Below the pieces are notes generated by a model. That model saw nothing but the letters and a program-made list of their open reading frames with translations, searched no databases and was not told where the DNA came from. A DNA stretch of 64,000 nt from NCBI GenBank assembly GCA_030674155.1, contig CM060320.1, positions 20,756,819 through 20,820,818 of the forward strand. The letters run 5' to 3'. Positions 23,023 to 33,602 of this stretch are shown piece after piece (within the stretch, counting starts at the first letter, position 1; each line of letters starts with the position of its first letter). A program made the position numbers and the translations under genes. The DNA comes from Stramonita haemastoma (Eukaryota; Mollusca; Gastropoda; Neogastropoda; Muricidae).

Positions 23023-24955
23023 ATGTCAACAGAAGTGACAGGCTGCTGTATTTCTATGACAGCTACTGCTCTCTACTGCCTGTTTTTCGTCCTGCTCTTG
23101 TTGAGTGGGGACATTGAACTGAACCCAGGACCCAGGAATTATGGAACAGCCTACAATACCTACAATGACTACAATGACTACAATGACTTTAACGAGTACA
23201 ACTATTTCTCTTACTTTATGCAACAGGTACAAATGTCTTTGGACAACAAATTTTCAGACTTCATGAACTTTCTTCAAACCCACGCTGATGATGTTTGTCA
23301 TAAAGTAGATGAAAAACTGGAAAAACTGGAAAATTCCTTCAGTCGCTTAGCTGCAGACTTGTACGCCCTTCAGGAAGGAATGCAGGAAGACAGAGAAGAC
23401 ATCCACCAAATCAAGCAAAGCCAAAGTTACCAACAAGAACGGATGGACAGAATAGAGCAGGAATTAGAGCAATTACAGAAGGATTCCCGACAGTGCACGC
23501 TAAAGCTGATTGGTGTCAGAGAAGAGGAGCATGAAACCTCTCAGACGAGTCTTCAGATTGTTGTTGATCTGCTCAACGAGTTTTCATCGTCACGGACATG
23601 GCATGAAGACGACATCGAAAGATGTTATCGTGTGGGAGCCAGACGAACACACCGAGATCCTCCGCGGCCACTGATTGTCCGTATGCACAGATGGGGGGAC
23701 AAGATGAAAATCCTTACGAACAAAGTGTTGAGAGATCTCCTCCCGGCGTGAAAACATCAGGATCACTGCAGATCTAACAGTTCGCCAACGGGAGGAAGTG
23801 GAGCACCATCGTCAGCAGGGCAAGCTTGCCTACTTCAGAGCAGGCCGCCTGCAAGTGGAAGATCCCCACCAACGACCCCCCACGTACAGCGGAAACCACC
23901 AAAGGGATCAGCAGACGTATCGCCACAGGACCAGAGAGGAACTGGACTCCAGACACTGGCGTACGGCATACAGCAGCCCAGAAGAGTCCGTTCCATCCAG
24001 AGACAGACCAGGGCAGAGGGAACAACATCCAGCCTCCCACTGGGAAAGAAGTTGGAGACAGTCTAACAACACCCATGAGACGTTTTGGATGTCTCAATCC
24101 CGCCAGACTTCAGAGTCCACCTCCCTTGAAACTCCTGGGCCTTACATGGAGGAGGTACCCATCGCTCCCGGCACGCGTCTCTACAGTGAGGTGTTGACTG
24201 GTGCTGCATCGGTCTCTGAGGGAGCTGCGGAGGAGCCGGGCCCATCTCCTTCCCCCACCCGGAGGAAGGCTGCGGAGGTCACCAGCGCCCAGAGGCCGAG
24301 TCCAGCGCAGGAGGCAGCGGAGCAGGTCGGCCCTCAGCGCCAGGAGACAGTGTGTGAGCAGCGCAGAACCCCGCCCTGTCCCGCTGTCTGGGGCCCTGCC
24401 GGCTCCGAGCCTGCTCTCTCTTCAGCACCAGGGGCTGGGGAGCGTCGGGAGAGGGGTGTGGTGCCTGAGGACGAGCATGCTCTGCAGAGAGGCAGAGTCA
24501 GAGAAACGACATCACCGATGGCAGTTCCCTCCCTTCCCCCCTCCAACCAGGGATTGACACCGACAGCAGTTCCCTCCCTTCCCCGATCCACCCAGGGATT
24601 GTTGTTTGGCCCCCATCCTTCCCCGACTAGCTCCAGAGACAGTAACAAGGGTGGAGAAGTGCATGCGATGGAACTGACAGAACTGAGTGCGGGTGCACCG
24701 CTTGGTGCAGGGCAGCAGTCTGGGGATTCCCCAGATCGGCCACAACAAAGCAGCCCACCTGTACTGAACACTGGAGGCCGGCAGAGCAATGTTGCATGCA
24801 ATTTAAGTGACAACAATTCACAACAAACCTTCACAGACAGACAGACACGCAGAACACAGGCAAGACTGCCAACTACCTGGATGAGTGCTAACCACTGCAA
24901 AAACAAAAACAAGAAACAAGCTTCAAAGCCAAGGGTTTCAAAGAAAAAGAAATGA
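23023..24955 (+). CDS. LINE ORF1: 2A leader, coiled coil, L1-ORF1-like RNA-binding protein (one frameshift)
   Basis: ORF1 proteins bind the element RNA and form the ribonucleoprotein. The ATG at 23023 is the first in frame after the 5' boundary at 23003. Residues 1-36 form a leader with a hydrophobic core (ALYCLFFVLLLL) ending LSGDIELNPG; the next residue is Pro. This is the 2A consensus D-x-E-x-NPG/P, so the leader should be released by ribosome skipping. Next come an Asn/Tyr/Asp-rich repeat (residues about 42-65), a coiled coil (about 85-155; MDRIEQELEQLQKD) and an RRM-like segment (CTLKLIGVREEE.., ERCYRVGARR, PRPLIVRMHRW). At 23739-23744 (CCTCCC) the frame shifts by one base, then continues with ENIRITADLTVRQREEVEHH and AYFRAGRL, the expected end of this domain. 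A long Pro/Ser/Glu-rich tail with a basic end (SKKKK) follows, to TGA at 24953. The tail has no recognised domain. Confidence 0.85.
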
Positions 24956-24979
24956 CGTCAAGGTCATGACCTCAGGACG

Positions 24980-27900
24980 ATGAGAGATAGCGTTAGTAAG
25001 CCCCCACGTCAGTGTACAATACTGGCCTGGAATGTGGAAGGCTTGGCCTCAAAACTAAAAGACAGTTCATTTATATCTTTTGTATCACAGTATGATTTTG
25101 TTTGTTTCACTGAAACTTTTATGAAAGATTTTTGTTCAGACATATTCTCTTTTTATACCTCTTTTCATGCTCCAGCACAGAAATTTTCAAAACAAGGAAG
25201 AAATAGTGGAGGGGTAATTGTTCTTGTAAAAAATGAATTCATGAACTTTGTTAAAGATGTTTCATTTCCCTATAACAACATGATCATTCTGCAACTGTCT
25301 AACAAACTGTTTGGTACATTGTCTGATGTTTTTATGATATGTACATATCTGAATCCAACTGACAGCCCTTTTTATGACAACAGCGATTTCACAGATGGTA
25401 TTTCAATGCTTGAACGTTGTATGTTAGATATTGTTGAAAATAATGATGATGCACAGTTTATCGTATGCGGTGATCTGAATGCACGAACAGCAAACAAACA
25501 GCCATGGTATTTTGATGGGGATTCATTTTGCTTTGAGCGAGACGAATCCCTTAGTTTCGCAACTCTTTCCAATACTGATGTGTCCACTGTTCCACTTAGA
25601 CATTCACAAGATCACAGGCAAAACAGTTACGGAAAAAATTTGCTATGTTTGTGTACAAGTTTTGATCTGTATATATTAAATGGTTCTACTGCAGGTGACA
25701 GAAATGGCTCCTTTACATTTATTTCTAATAATGGTAACAGTGTCATAGATTACTTTTTATTTTCTTGTTCGCTTTGTTCAGTTCCTTGTGATATGCATGT
25801 CAATGAACGAATTGATTCTAAACATATGCCCATTGTCTGTTTTGCTTTGTGCAATGCCAATATTGAGCAGCCGAGGGATAAAAGTGTTTGTTTTGATAAA
25901 CTTGTATGGTCGCAGGACAAACAAGAAACTTTCCTAAACAATCTCGAGTCGCTTGATAACCTACAGAAGTTAGAAGAAGCCTACCTACTCATTGATTCCA
26001 ACATTAATAATTCTGTAAATGTGTTCACTAGTATGCTGTCATCTGCTGCTTCCTGCTTTAGGAAAACATTTGGGGGAGGGAGAAAGAAAGGGAGTGCATG
26101 GTTTGATGGGGAGTGCGTGCATGCGCGAAGGTCTACTCGGTCTGCTCTCCGCATTTATTTACGCACTCAGTCTCCACAGGATAGGGTAACGTACTGTAAA
26201 ACCCGTAAAAATTACAAGCAACTTCTAGCCTCCAAAGAGAAGGAATACAAAAGAAAAAGTAGAGAGGAACTTGTAAACAGTATGAACGATTCAGTAAAGT
26301 TTTGGGGACACATTAAGAAACTCTCAAGAAAAACCTCTGAGATAGGCAATATAGATATGGCACAATGGGTAGAACACTTTAAGGGGCTTTTTGGGGAGGA
26401 GGGAGGGGAACAGGAAGAAGTAATTGACAGCAGTGCAAGCTTATTTGACTCTGAACAAATTCCGGAGGATGTTATGGAATTAAACTCAGAGATAACAGAG
26501 GAAGAAATAATTAAGGCTATTAAACATCTGAAACATAACAAAGCTGCTGGCTTTGATGGGGTTATCCCTGAAATTTTTAAGTCAGTGATAAATCATAAAA
26601 GAATAATATCCTTTCTGGTCCATCTGTTTAATAAGATTTTTTCCTCTGGACTTTACCCACAATCTTGGACAGAAGCTATCATCCACCCCATACATAAGAA
26701 AGGAAACATTCATAATCCAGATAACTATAGAGGCATCTCACTATTGAACATCTGTAGTAAACTCCTAAGCTATATAATCAATAAACGTTTATCAACTTTT
26801 GTAGAAAACAGAAATATTCTTGGTGAAATACAAGCAGGTTTTCGAAAAGATCATTCCACAATAGATCATATTTTTACATTATTTGCTATTATCCAAAGAC
26901 AGCTCATAAGAAACAAAAAATTATATGTTGCTTTCATTGACTTTAGGAAGGCTTTCGACCTTATTTCTTTAAGCAAACTCTGGCGGATTCTGGAAAAAAA
27001 TGGTGTAAATGGTAATATATTGAAAACATTACAGAGTATGTATGCAACTGTAAAAGCCCGGATTCGTTTTGGGACCAAGATATCAGAAGCCATATCCTGT
27101 TTCAAAGGCTTAAAACAAGGTGAAGTAACTAGCCCTCTTTTATTCTCATTGTTCATTAACGAGTTAGCCCAGGATGTCATTAAAAATGGAAAACATGGCA
27201 TTCAGCTTTACCCTGATCCACTAGAAATTTTCATTTTATTATTTGCTGACGACATTGTTTTGATATCTGACAGTGTTTCAGGCTTACAAAACCAGTTAAA
27301 TGTTCTAGCAAGTCAATCCATAAAACTAGATTTGCATGTAAATCTTGATAAATCGAACATTGTAATATTTAGAAATGGTGGATATGTTGCTAAGAAAGAG
27401 GTTTGGCTCTACAAAGGAAAAGAAATATCTATCGTAAAATCCTATAAGTACCTGGGCTTGTTCCTTTCTACTAGAATAGCATACAGTAAAGCAGTCCGTG
27501 AGCTCTCGTGTAAAGCTAGAAAAGGGGTGATTAACATTTTCAGAATTCTATGGAAACTGGGGGATTTTTCAGCAGACATTTTTGTCAAACTTTTTGATTC
27601 CCAAATTAAACCAATTCTATTGTATGGAGCAGAAATATGGGGCCTGTCTCAACAGAAGTCAGTGGAGAATGTCCACACGTTTGCTCTGAAAAAACTGTTA
27701 AACGTAAGCCCCAGAACCCCAAATGACATGGTTTACAGTGAAACTGGTCGATACCCATTATATATTTCTAGCTATATATCTACGATCAGATATTGGCTGC
27801 GTTTAACAGAGTTAGAAGAAACTAGACTTCCAAGAAAAGCCTACAACATGCTTTTGTCCCTCCATAATGATGGTAAAATGTGTTGGGTATCACATATTTG

Positions 27901-28410
27901 TAAAATGTTACATGAGACCGGTTTTGGATTTGTATGGGAAAACCAAGGTGTTACTAACCATAAAGCTTTCTTACGACAGCTTAGACAAAGATTAGTAGAT
28001 TGTTTCTTTCAAAATGGAATGAACATATTAACAATAGCACTCGATTCAGTGTGTACCGTACATTTAAATCATCTGTATCTATGGAAACATACTTTACCTT
28101 GGTGCCTAACAAGCATATTCGTGACATTCTAATTAGATTCAGACTAGGAATATCAGACCTACAGACGCACAGAAAGCGCTACACAGCCACTTCTGAACAA
28201 GATCTTCAGTGCACTTTTTGCCGCAGCGCTATAGAAACAGAACTGCACTTTCTCTTTTATTGTAATGTCCTAAGTGATCTACGGGTAAAATTTATCCCAG
28301 AAAAATATTGTATGCATCCATCGCTAACTTCTTTACAAAGATTAATGCAAGATGATACGTGTGTTCATGATCTGGGCAGATTTATTTATCATTCCAACAA
28401 ACGCCGATAA
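24980..28410 (+). CDS. LINE ORF2: endonuclease and reverse transcriptase (one frameshift)
   Basis: It nicks the target DNA and copies the element RNA at the nick. The APE-like endonuclease spans residues about 10-290: ILAWNVEGL (motif with catalytic Asn), FTET (Glu 45), CGDLNAR (164-169), GSFTFIS..GNSVIDYF, and SKHMP (280-284), where the usual SDHxP Asp is Lys. The reverse transcriptase spans about 505-830: HNKAAGFDGVIPEIFKS, DNYRGISLLNICSKLL, AFIDFRKAFD (motif A, Asp 654), GEVTSPLLFSLFINEL (B), LLFADDIVLIS (C, Asp 756-757 intact), NLDKSNIVIF (D) and YKYLGLFLS (E). Thumb and C-terminal parts follow (LYGAEIWGLS). The frame breaks in an A-run at 28011-28014 and resumes one frame over, giving a C-terminal Cys-x2-Cys...His...Cys element (CTFCRSAIETELHF..YC) before TAA at 28408. 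The start ATG lies 24 bases after the ORF1 stop, in the same frame. Full length by this reading is about 1,140 codons. Confidence 0.9.
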
Positions 28411-28587
28411 TGTCACCATGAAATCTTGTGCTATGTTCTTCGAGTAATTGATGTTGATTTCAAAATATGTTTTTGTATTAATATAATGCTCTATTCAAAG
28501 TATCCAATCATACATGATTACTTATGGATTTGTAACGGGTTGAATTGCCTATACAATTAAATTCTTGAGTTCTTGAGTTCTTGAGTT
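28411..28587 (+). other. LINE 3' UTR and (TTCTTGAG)n tail
   Basis: About 150 AT-rich bases run to AATTAAATTCTTGAGTTCTT, and the 8-base unit then repeats about three times before the CT tract of the target duplication. An octamer tail is presumably what the RT recognises at target-primed start. No poly(A) or AATAAA is obvious. Confidence 0.85.
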
Positions 28588-28619
28588 CTCTCTCTCTCTC
28601 TCCCCCATCTCTTTTTCGC
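28588..28619 (+). repeat. Target-site duplication, right copy, with leading (CT)n
   Basis: (CT)n followed by CCCCCATCTCTTTTTCGC (28602-28619), identical to 22985-23002. Downstream the sequence differs at once (T against C). Confidence 0.9.
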
Positions 28620-29160
28620 TCCCCTCTGTCTTTCTGTTTTTATCTTGCTTCCGTCGTCCCCCCCCCCCCCCCCCCCCCTGATTCTCTGTCTCTCTATTTC
28701 TGTATGTGTGTCTCTGTCTCTAACTCTGGCTCCCTCTATCGCTCTTTCTGTATTATTCTCTCCCTCTCTCTCGCTTGCACATCACCCCACCCCCCTTTTT
28801 TTTCTTTTCCTCCCCCCCCCCCCCCCATCTCATCTTTGTTTATGCCATTTCGTTCTGAGGAAGTCAGGAAGACACGTGCACGAAATGTCAAATCATATCA
28901 GAAATTTGACACATTTCGCAATACAGAATCAAAGTTTGCCGCAGGGTTCACAACCGGTATTCCTCCCCCTCCCTCCCCCCCCCCCCTCTCCCTCTCTCTC
29001 TCAATCTTTCTATCTGTCTCTCCGATCTTTTGATATGTCTGTCTGTCTGTCTGTCTGTGTCTTAAATCTGCCTCCTCTGCCTCTTCTCTCTTTTCTGTTT
29101 CTCGTTCACTCTTTTTCCATGTCTGTCTGCCTGTCTCTCTCTCTCTGATTATTTTTTTCA
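28620..29160. repeat. CT/C-run/CTGT polypyrimidine region with embedded ~130-base repeat
   Basis: C-runs (28660-28678, 28811-28826, 28976-28986), CT-rich stretches and CTGT tetramers. The non-repetitive middle (28838-28965, GTGCACGAAATGTCAAATCA) resembles the reverse complement of 40735-40800, so it is a dispersed repeat rather than a gene. Confidence 0.7.
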
Positions 29161-29424
29161 CTTGTTAAATGTGATGTATGTAGGAGTAATTTTGCAACCC
29201 TCTTGGGCAAGCCTACTTGCCAGAAAGTAATCAGAAATGAAATATTATATCTCCATTATGAAAGATTGTATCTTCGTTTTCCGGAAATCAGACCGAAACT
29301 CTCCGTTTACTCGGTTTCGGTGACTCGACTGTGTTGCTCTGATTTTTTTCATCACTGAATTTGATCTCGCTGAATAAGATGCAACTGAGTTTAAGATGAG
29401 GATGATAGCAACAGCAGCAGCAAA

Positions 29425-29578
29425 AACATACATACATACATACATACATACATACATACATACATACATACATACATACAAACATACATACATACAAACA
29501 TACATACATACATACATACATGTGTTTACAAGTTTGTCTTACATCAATGAGGGGGGACAGAGAAACTGAAAACAACAA

Positions 29579-29612
<34 letters not shown>
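29425..29612. repeat. (CATA)n and (CA)n tracts
   Basis: CATA tetramers (29425-29521) with two CAAA variants, a spacer of about 57 bases, then (CA)n at 29580-29611. Confidence 0.95.
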
Positions 29613-29871
29613 TCATATTTGTTAGGTACTCAAATGGTTTTACTTTTTAGTTGGAAAAATTTATTTCTGGCTATGACGTAAAACAAGAAAATTACTCTGT
29701 TTTCGTCATGTTCTCTTATGACACTTTCCAGACAACTTGAATCTAAACTTGAGTGAGAGCTGCTAGCATCGCGGATGTTCGCACTACGCTTGGTGGCCCT
29801 GGTCTTAAAAAAAAAAGAAACCGCAAAATTTATCTCTTTTTTTGTAAACACATTCTACAAACTTACCCAGC

Positions 29872-30112
29872 ATGGCCCAGCCAGCTCTTGTGTTGTTGGA
29901 AAACATGAAGAACAAAGCATCGTTCGCTTTGTTAGACAGCAGAGGATCTGCTTGTCACTTTGACCCACTGTCACCTCGTTCTGATGCTCTTTTGCTCGAT
30001 GGCGGTGTTTTTGTTGCTGAACATTGCCCTATATACCCCCGCGGGGTTACCGAGAATATGCAGTCTGCCTCGCTGGGTACACCCGTGATTCACTTTGAGA
30101 ACGTGGTATGTA
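29872..30112 (+). CDS. Possible host first exon, product not recognised
   Basis: An ATG in good context (CCAGCATGGC) opens 80 codons of ordinary, non-repetitive amino-acid composition, including ENMKNKASFALLDSRGSACH, DALLLDGGVFVAEHCPIYPR and TPVIHFENV. The frame then meets GTG|GTATGT, a good splice-donor match at about 30110, and reaches a stop at 30118 if unspliced. Upstream (29760-29790) has a few CpGs but no clear promoter. Nothing downstream can be paired with it as exon 2; the following 4 kb is a tandem repeat array that would be intron. It could equally be a chance frame or the relic of a mobile element. I do not recognise a domain. Confidence 0.3.
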
Positions 30113-30119
30113 CACACTG

Positions 30120-30740
30120 ATTGAGAAGTTTGCGTTTTTGGCAGGTTTTGAATACTTCCTTGTATGGGCAGGCATTGCTCTGAACTCAGAAGAATTTTGT
30201 TCCTTTAAAGGAAAATGAAGGTGCCCTGCAGGGAACAGTACATGGAGGGAGAGGAAGAGACAATGCCAGGTGGATTATGAAAGGGAATCTCAACAATCTC
30301 TCAGTCAACAACTTACATGTATAGCAGAAAATGCCTTTCTCTTGTTTGTTTATTTGTGTATTCATGACATCAAGTAAGCACTTTATGGATCCCAAAACTC
30401 ATGTCTGCTGTCTGTCAGTTGTAAATAAAAAAAATAAAAAATAAAAAAACCCACGATAGTATTTAGTACAGGTCTGAAACTTTTGTAGCGTATTGGTCTG
30501 TGTAGCTTTCCAGCCATTAATTTTTGCTTATTGAATTTGATTACAGTTATGGTGTAGCATGTATGGAATGTTTCGTGAGCCTTCTTGGGAAATCTGTAAA
30601 TAAGAGGAAATGGCCTCTCTGTTAGTGTCGTTTTTGCTTCAATTTTCTAGCCATCACAGTTCTGAACGTGAACAGGATACATGATAGGCTCAGACAAGAG
30701 GACGAGAATAGAGACAGATAAAGTGTAGATCAGTTCTTAC
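30120..30740. other. Unique AT-rich spacer
   Basis: I see no exon, SINE or long repeat here, only a short AAATAAA-rich run at 30424-30450. Confidence 0.5.
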
Positions 30741-32194
30741 TCCACGCTTTCACACCACACTGATTGCCACAATTCGTTGGTGCTTTCTTTCTTCGTCGAA
30801 TCCCCAAAACGATTTCTGTGGATGCCAGAGACAGTGTAGCCAGACACCTGAAGGTCAGATAGAGAGACCAAACAGCTCCATAGGTCATATCTGAAGTAGC
30901 CATTGATCTAAATTAGTTTTTAGTGGAAGGCGACTGGGGCTCCCTTTCTTCTGACATTTCGTTCGATTAGCCCGCTGCTTTCTTACTCTTTCCCCTTTTC
31001 ACTTTTTTGGTGTCCTTCCTTTTATTTTTGCAATAATGTCTGTCGAGTTATCTTTGACACTACTTCTTTTATACAGACATTTCTATTGTGTCTTACGTGT
31101 TGTGATGAAAAACCTTTGATTTTTACCACCATAGCTCATGTCAGTAACTTAGCTGGTTGTTTTTTTACGTGTGAGGATTGAGATACCATCTTTAATCAGG
31201 ACTGATTTCAGTAGGTAGCTTTTAACGTTTTGATCAGCCTCTTCTTCTAAGGCTTTCGCCAACATGAACTGTAGAAGGTATGAAGGGACAAGTAAAAAAA
31301 AAAAAATCAACTGGTTTCTAATCCTAAAAGTACTGAAGTCTAGAATGTCGATCCGAATCTTTGCTGTGACGGTGTAACTGGTTCATTGAATGTGGATATT
31401 TCATAGCAGGCATGCCAGTGCATTTGTAGCATTTAGTGTGTTGCCTGTTACTCGATTAAGTATGTAAGATAAATATTCTATAAGTTATGACAGCATCTTA
31501 TGGTGGTCGAGACAAACAATAACTGACCAGTATGCACAGGTTTTACCACATATGGGGCTATGCCATTTGGTTAATATTCGCTGGAACAAATTCTGGGCTG
31601 ATATGCTGCTGCACACAAGGACAGTTTTGGATTCTTCTTTGTAAAAAAAAAAGGAAAAGAAAGAAATAAACCACCAAAAACTGAATACAGGCACTACCAT
31701 ATGTCTGTATCATTTGAAAGGCGTAAACATTCTAAAAGGGACCAGAGTAGAAAAAAGCAAAAGGATGACAATGAAGGGAAGGGAGAAGGTGGGAACAGCT
31801 CGTATTGCTAGCAACGTTTACACAAGGCACCAGTTGCCTCAGTTTGCTATAGCTTTTTTATTTAAGTCCCCAAGGTTAAGGTAACGATTTCTGCCCGTGC
31901 CAGCAACAGCCACCGCCTGTAGGTTAGACACAGAGACCCAGACAGCTCGATGGCTGTGCAGAGAAGAAGCCATTGATGTTAACCAGTCTTGTGTGGAAAG
32001 CAAATGAAGTTCTCTTGACTGACATTACATTCGATTAGCTCATCATTCCCTGTTTCCTTTCTTTCTTTTCCTTCCCTTCTTTTTGTTGGTGTCATTGCTG
32101 CGACCTTTATTGCAGTCACCTCTGATGCTTCTCTTGTTTTCATTATTTCATGTTATCAAATGATTTGTAATAAAGAGTTCCCCATTCTCACGGG

Positions 32195-32245
32195 TGTAGA
32201 AGGTCCAATCCAATCGAATCCAATCCAATTATGTTGTGTAGAAGG
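32195..32245 (-). mobile_element. Dispersed repeat E tail
   Basis: CCAATCCAATCGAATCCAAT and CCAATTATGTTGTGTAGA resemble the pentamer-tailed 3' end of repeat E on the minus strand, truncated after about 50 bases. Confidence 0.55.
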
Positions 32246-32409
32246 TCATGAAGGTAGTTGGGCAGGATCGCTTTTCTTACTTTGTTTGATAAAATATCAA
32301 AGCAATTTCTTCATTGAGACTTTGCGCGTAAGAGAAGTGTTACCTGTTTGGTCTTTTTTTTTCATGATTGGAAAGTATGAACTACAAACCATACAACATA
32401 AATGGACAC

Positions 32410-32495
32410 GATAATCAAGTGGGTGAGGTGACGGACCTTTAACAATGATGATGCTGACATCGTAGGTTGCAGGTTTCAATCCCTGAAGACTGGTG
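32410..32495 (+). mobile_element. tRNA-like segment inside the 1-kb repeat
   Basis: ATCAAGTGGGTGAGGTGACG could be an A-box arm, and GCAGGTTTCAATCCCTGAAG is a B-box-like arm about 50 bases on. The homologous segment lies at 33523-33600, so it was part of the unit before it was duplicated. Confidence 0.5.
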
Positions 32496-33522
32496 GATTA
32501 TTTCGAAATTTCATATATCCCTGGTCAACATTTTTTTGCAGATCTGCTAGTGCCTCTCTGCTGTGTGTTTATACAGAGGATGAAGTACGCATGTTGAAGC
32601 TGTTGTAATTTTATGTTAACATTTGACGGGTTGCAGAAACACCAAATTACCTATCATGCACTCAAAGCATCACTATATACTTCGGCTATGCAGTTGATAA
32701 AGCATCTGTCAGGGTGGTTTCTTGTGATTAGAGTGGAATGTTTGGCAAACCTTGAGAAAACTCAACATGCAAAAAAAAGACATGGTACTTCCACTGTCAT
32801 ATAAAAGAATAAATAAACAAATAAAATAAATCATGTTTTAGTGCATTTGCAAATGCCAAGTAGGGACAGGGTGCAAGACAGGCTGAGAAAAAATGTACAC
32901 GCAAAAGAACAACAACAACAATTAAAACCAAGGAATAATGGAGCAAAGAGTGCAGGATCAGCTCATATTGCTAGCAACGATTACAACAGACACCAATTGC
33001 CACAATTTGTTAGAGCTTTCTATTTGAATCTCCGAAATTAAAGTAACGATTTATGTCTGGCCAGTGGCATTGTGACCTTGTGTCTGTAGGTCAGATATGG
33101 AGAACAGACAGATCCATTGGTTCATCAGAGGAGACATTGGTTTGAATCAGTTTTTAGTGGAAAATGTCTGAAGCTGTCTTTACTGACACTTTGTTTCATT
33201 GGCACATCTTTATTTTCCCCTTTTTCTTTCCTTTTTTTTTTGGAGGGGTTGTCCTTTTTGATTCTGCAATGATTTTTATTGCAGTTACTTCTCATACTTT
33301 TTTGCTTTTTTATTTCCATGTTGCATATCCTTTATAATAAAGCCTCTCCCAATTTCATCATTGTAGAAGATTATGTGGGTGATTCAGTAGGATGTTTGTC
33401 TTACCTTCTCTTTTTACTGAATCAAACAACATCTTTATTGAGCTTTTGCACGTTAAAGAACTACTGTTTGGTCAATTCTTTCTCTCATGATTGGAAAACA
33501 TGAAGTTCAAACTATATGAACA

Positions 33523-33602
33523 CGATGATCAAGTGGCTACGGTAATAATGATAGTCTTAATGGTGCTAAAACCCCAGGTCTCGGGTTTCAATCTCAGTGG
33601 AG
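33523..33602 (+). mobile_element. tRNA-like segment inside the 1-kb repeat (second copy)
   Basis: ATCAAGTGGCTACGGTAATA and CGGGTTTCAATCTCAGTGGA correspond to the 32.41-kb segment. Neither would fold as a full cloverleaf, so I do not call a tRNA gene. Confidence 0.5.

Larger units (their letters stand above)
23003..28587 (+). mobile_element. 2A-bearing APE-type non-LTR retrotransposon (LINE), nearly intact
   Basis: The element is bounded by identical 18-bp target-site duplications. The 5' untranslated region is only about 20 bases. ORF1 (23023-24955) encodes an RNA-binding protein with a 2A leader. ORF2 (24980-28410) encodes an endonuclease, a reverse transcriptase and a C-terminal Cys/His motif. 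A 3' untranslated region of about 150 bases ends in three copies of an 8-base unit (TTCTTGAG) rather than poly(A). Each ORF has one single-base frameshift and no other break, so the insertion is young or the breaks are sequence errors. The L1-ORF1-like RRM and the 8-base tail point to different clades by memory, so I leave the clade open (CR1/L2/Tx1-like range). It stands alone in sense orientation with respect to no recognisable host gene. Confidence 0.92.

Noticed and set aside
29425..29521. CRISPR-like or other regularly spaced array in repeat-rich stretches
   Set aside because: These are uninterrupted microsatellites without unique spacers, and the DNA is eukaryotic.
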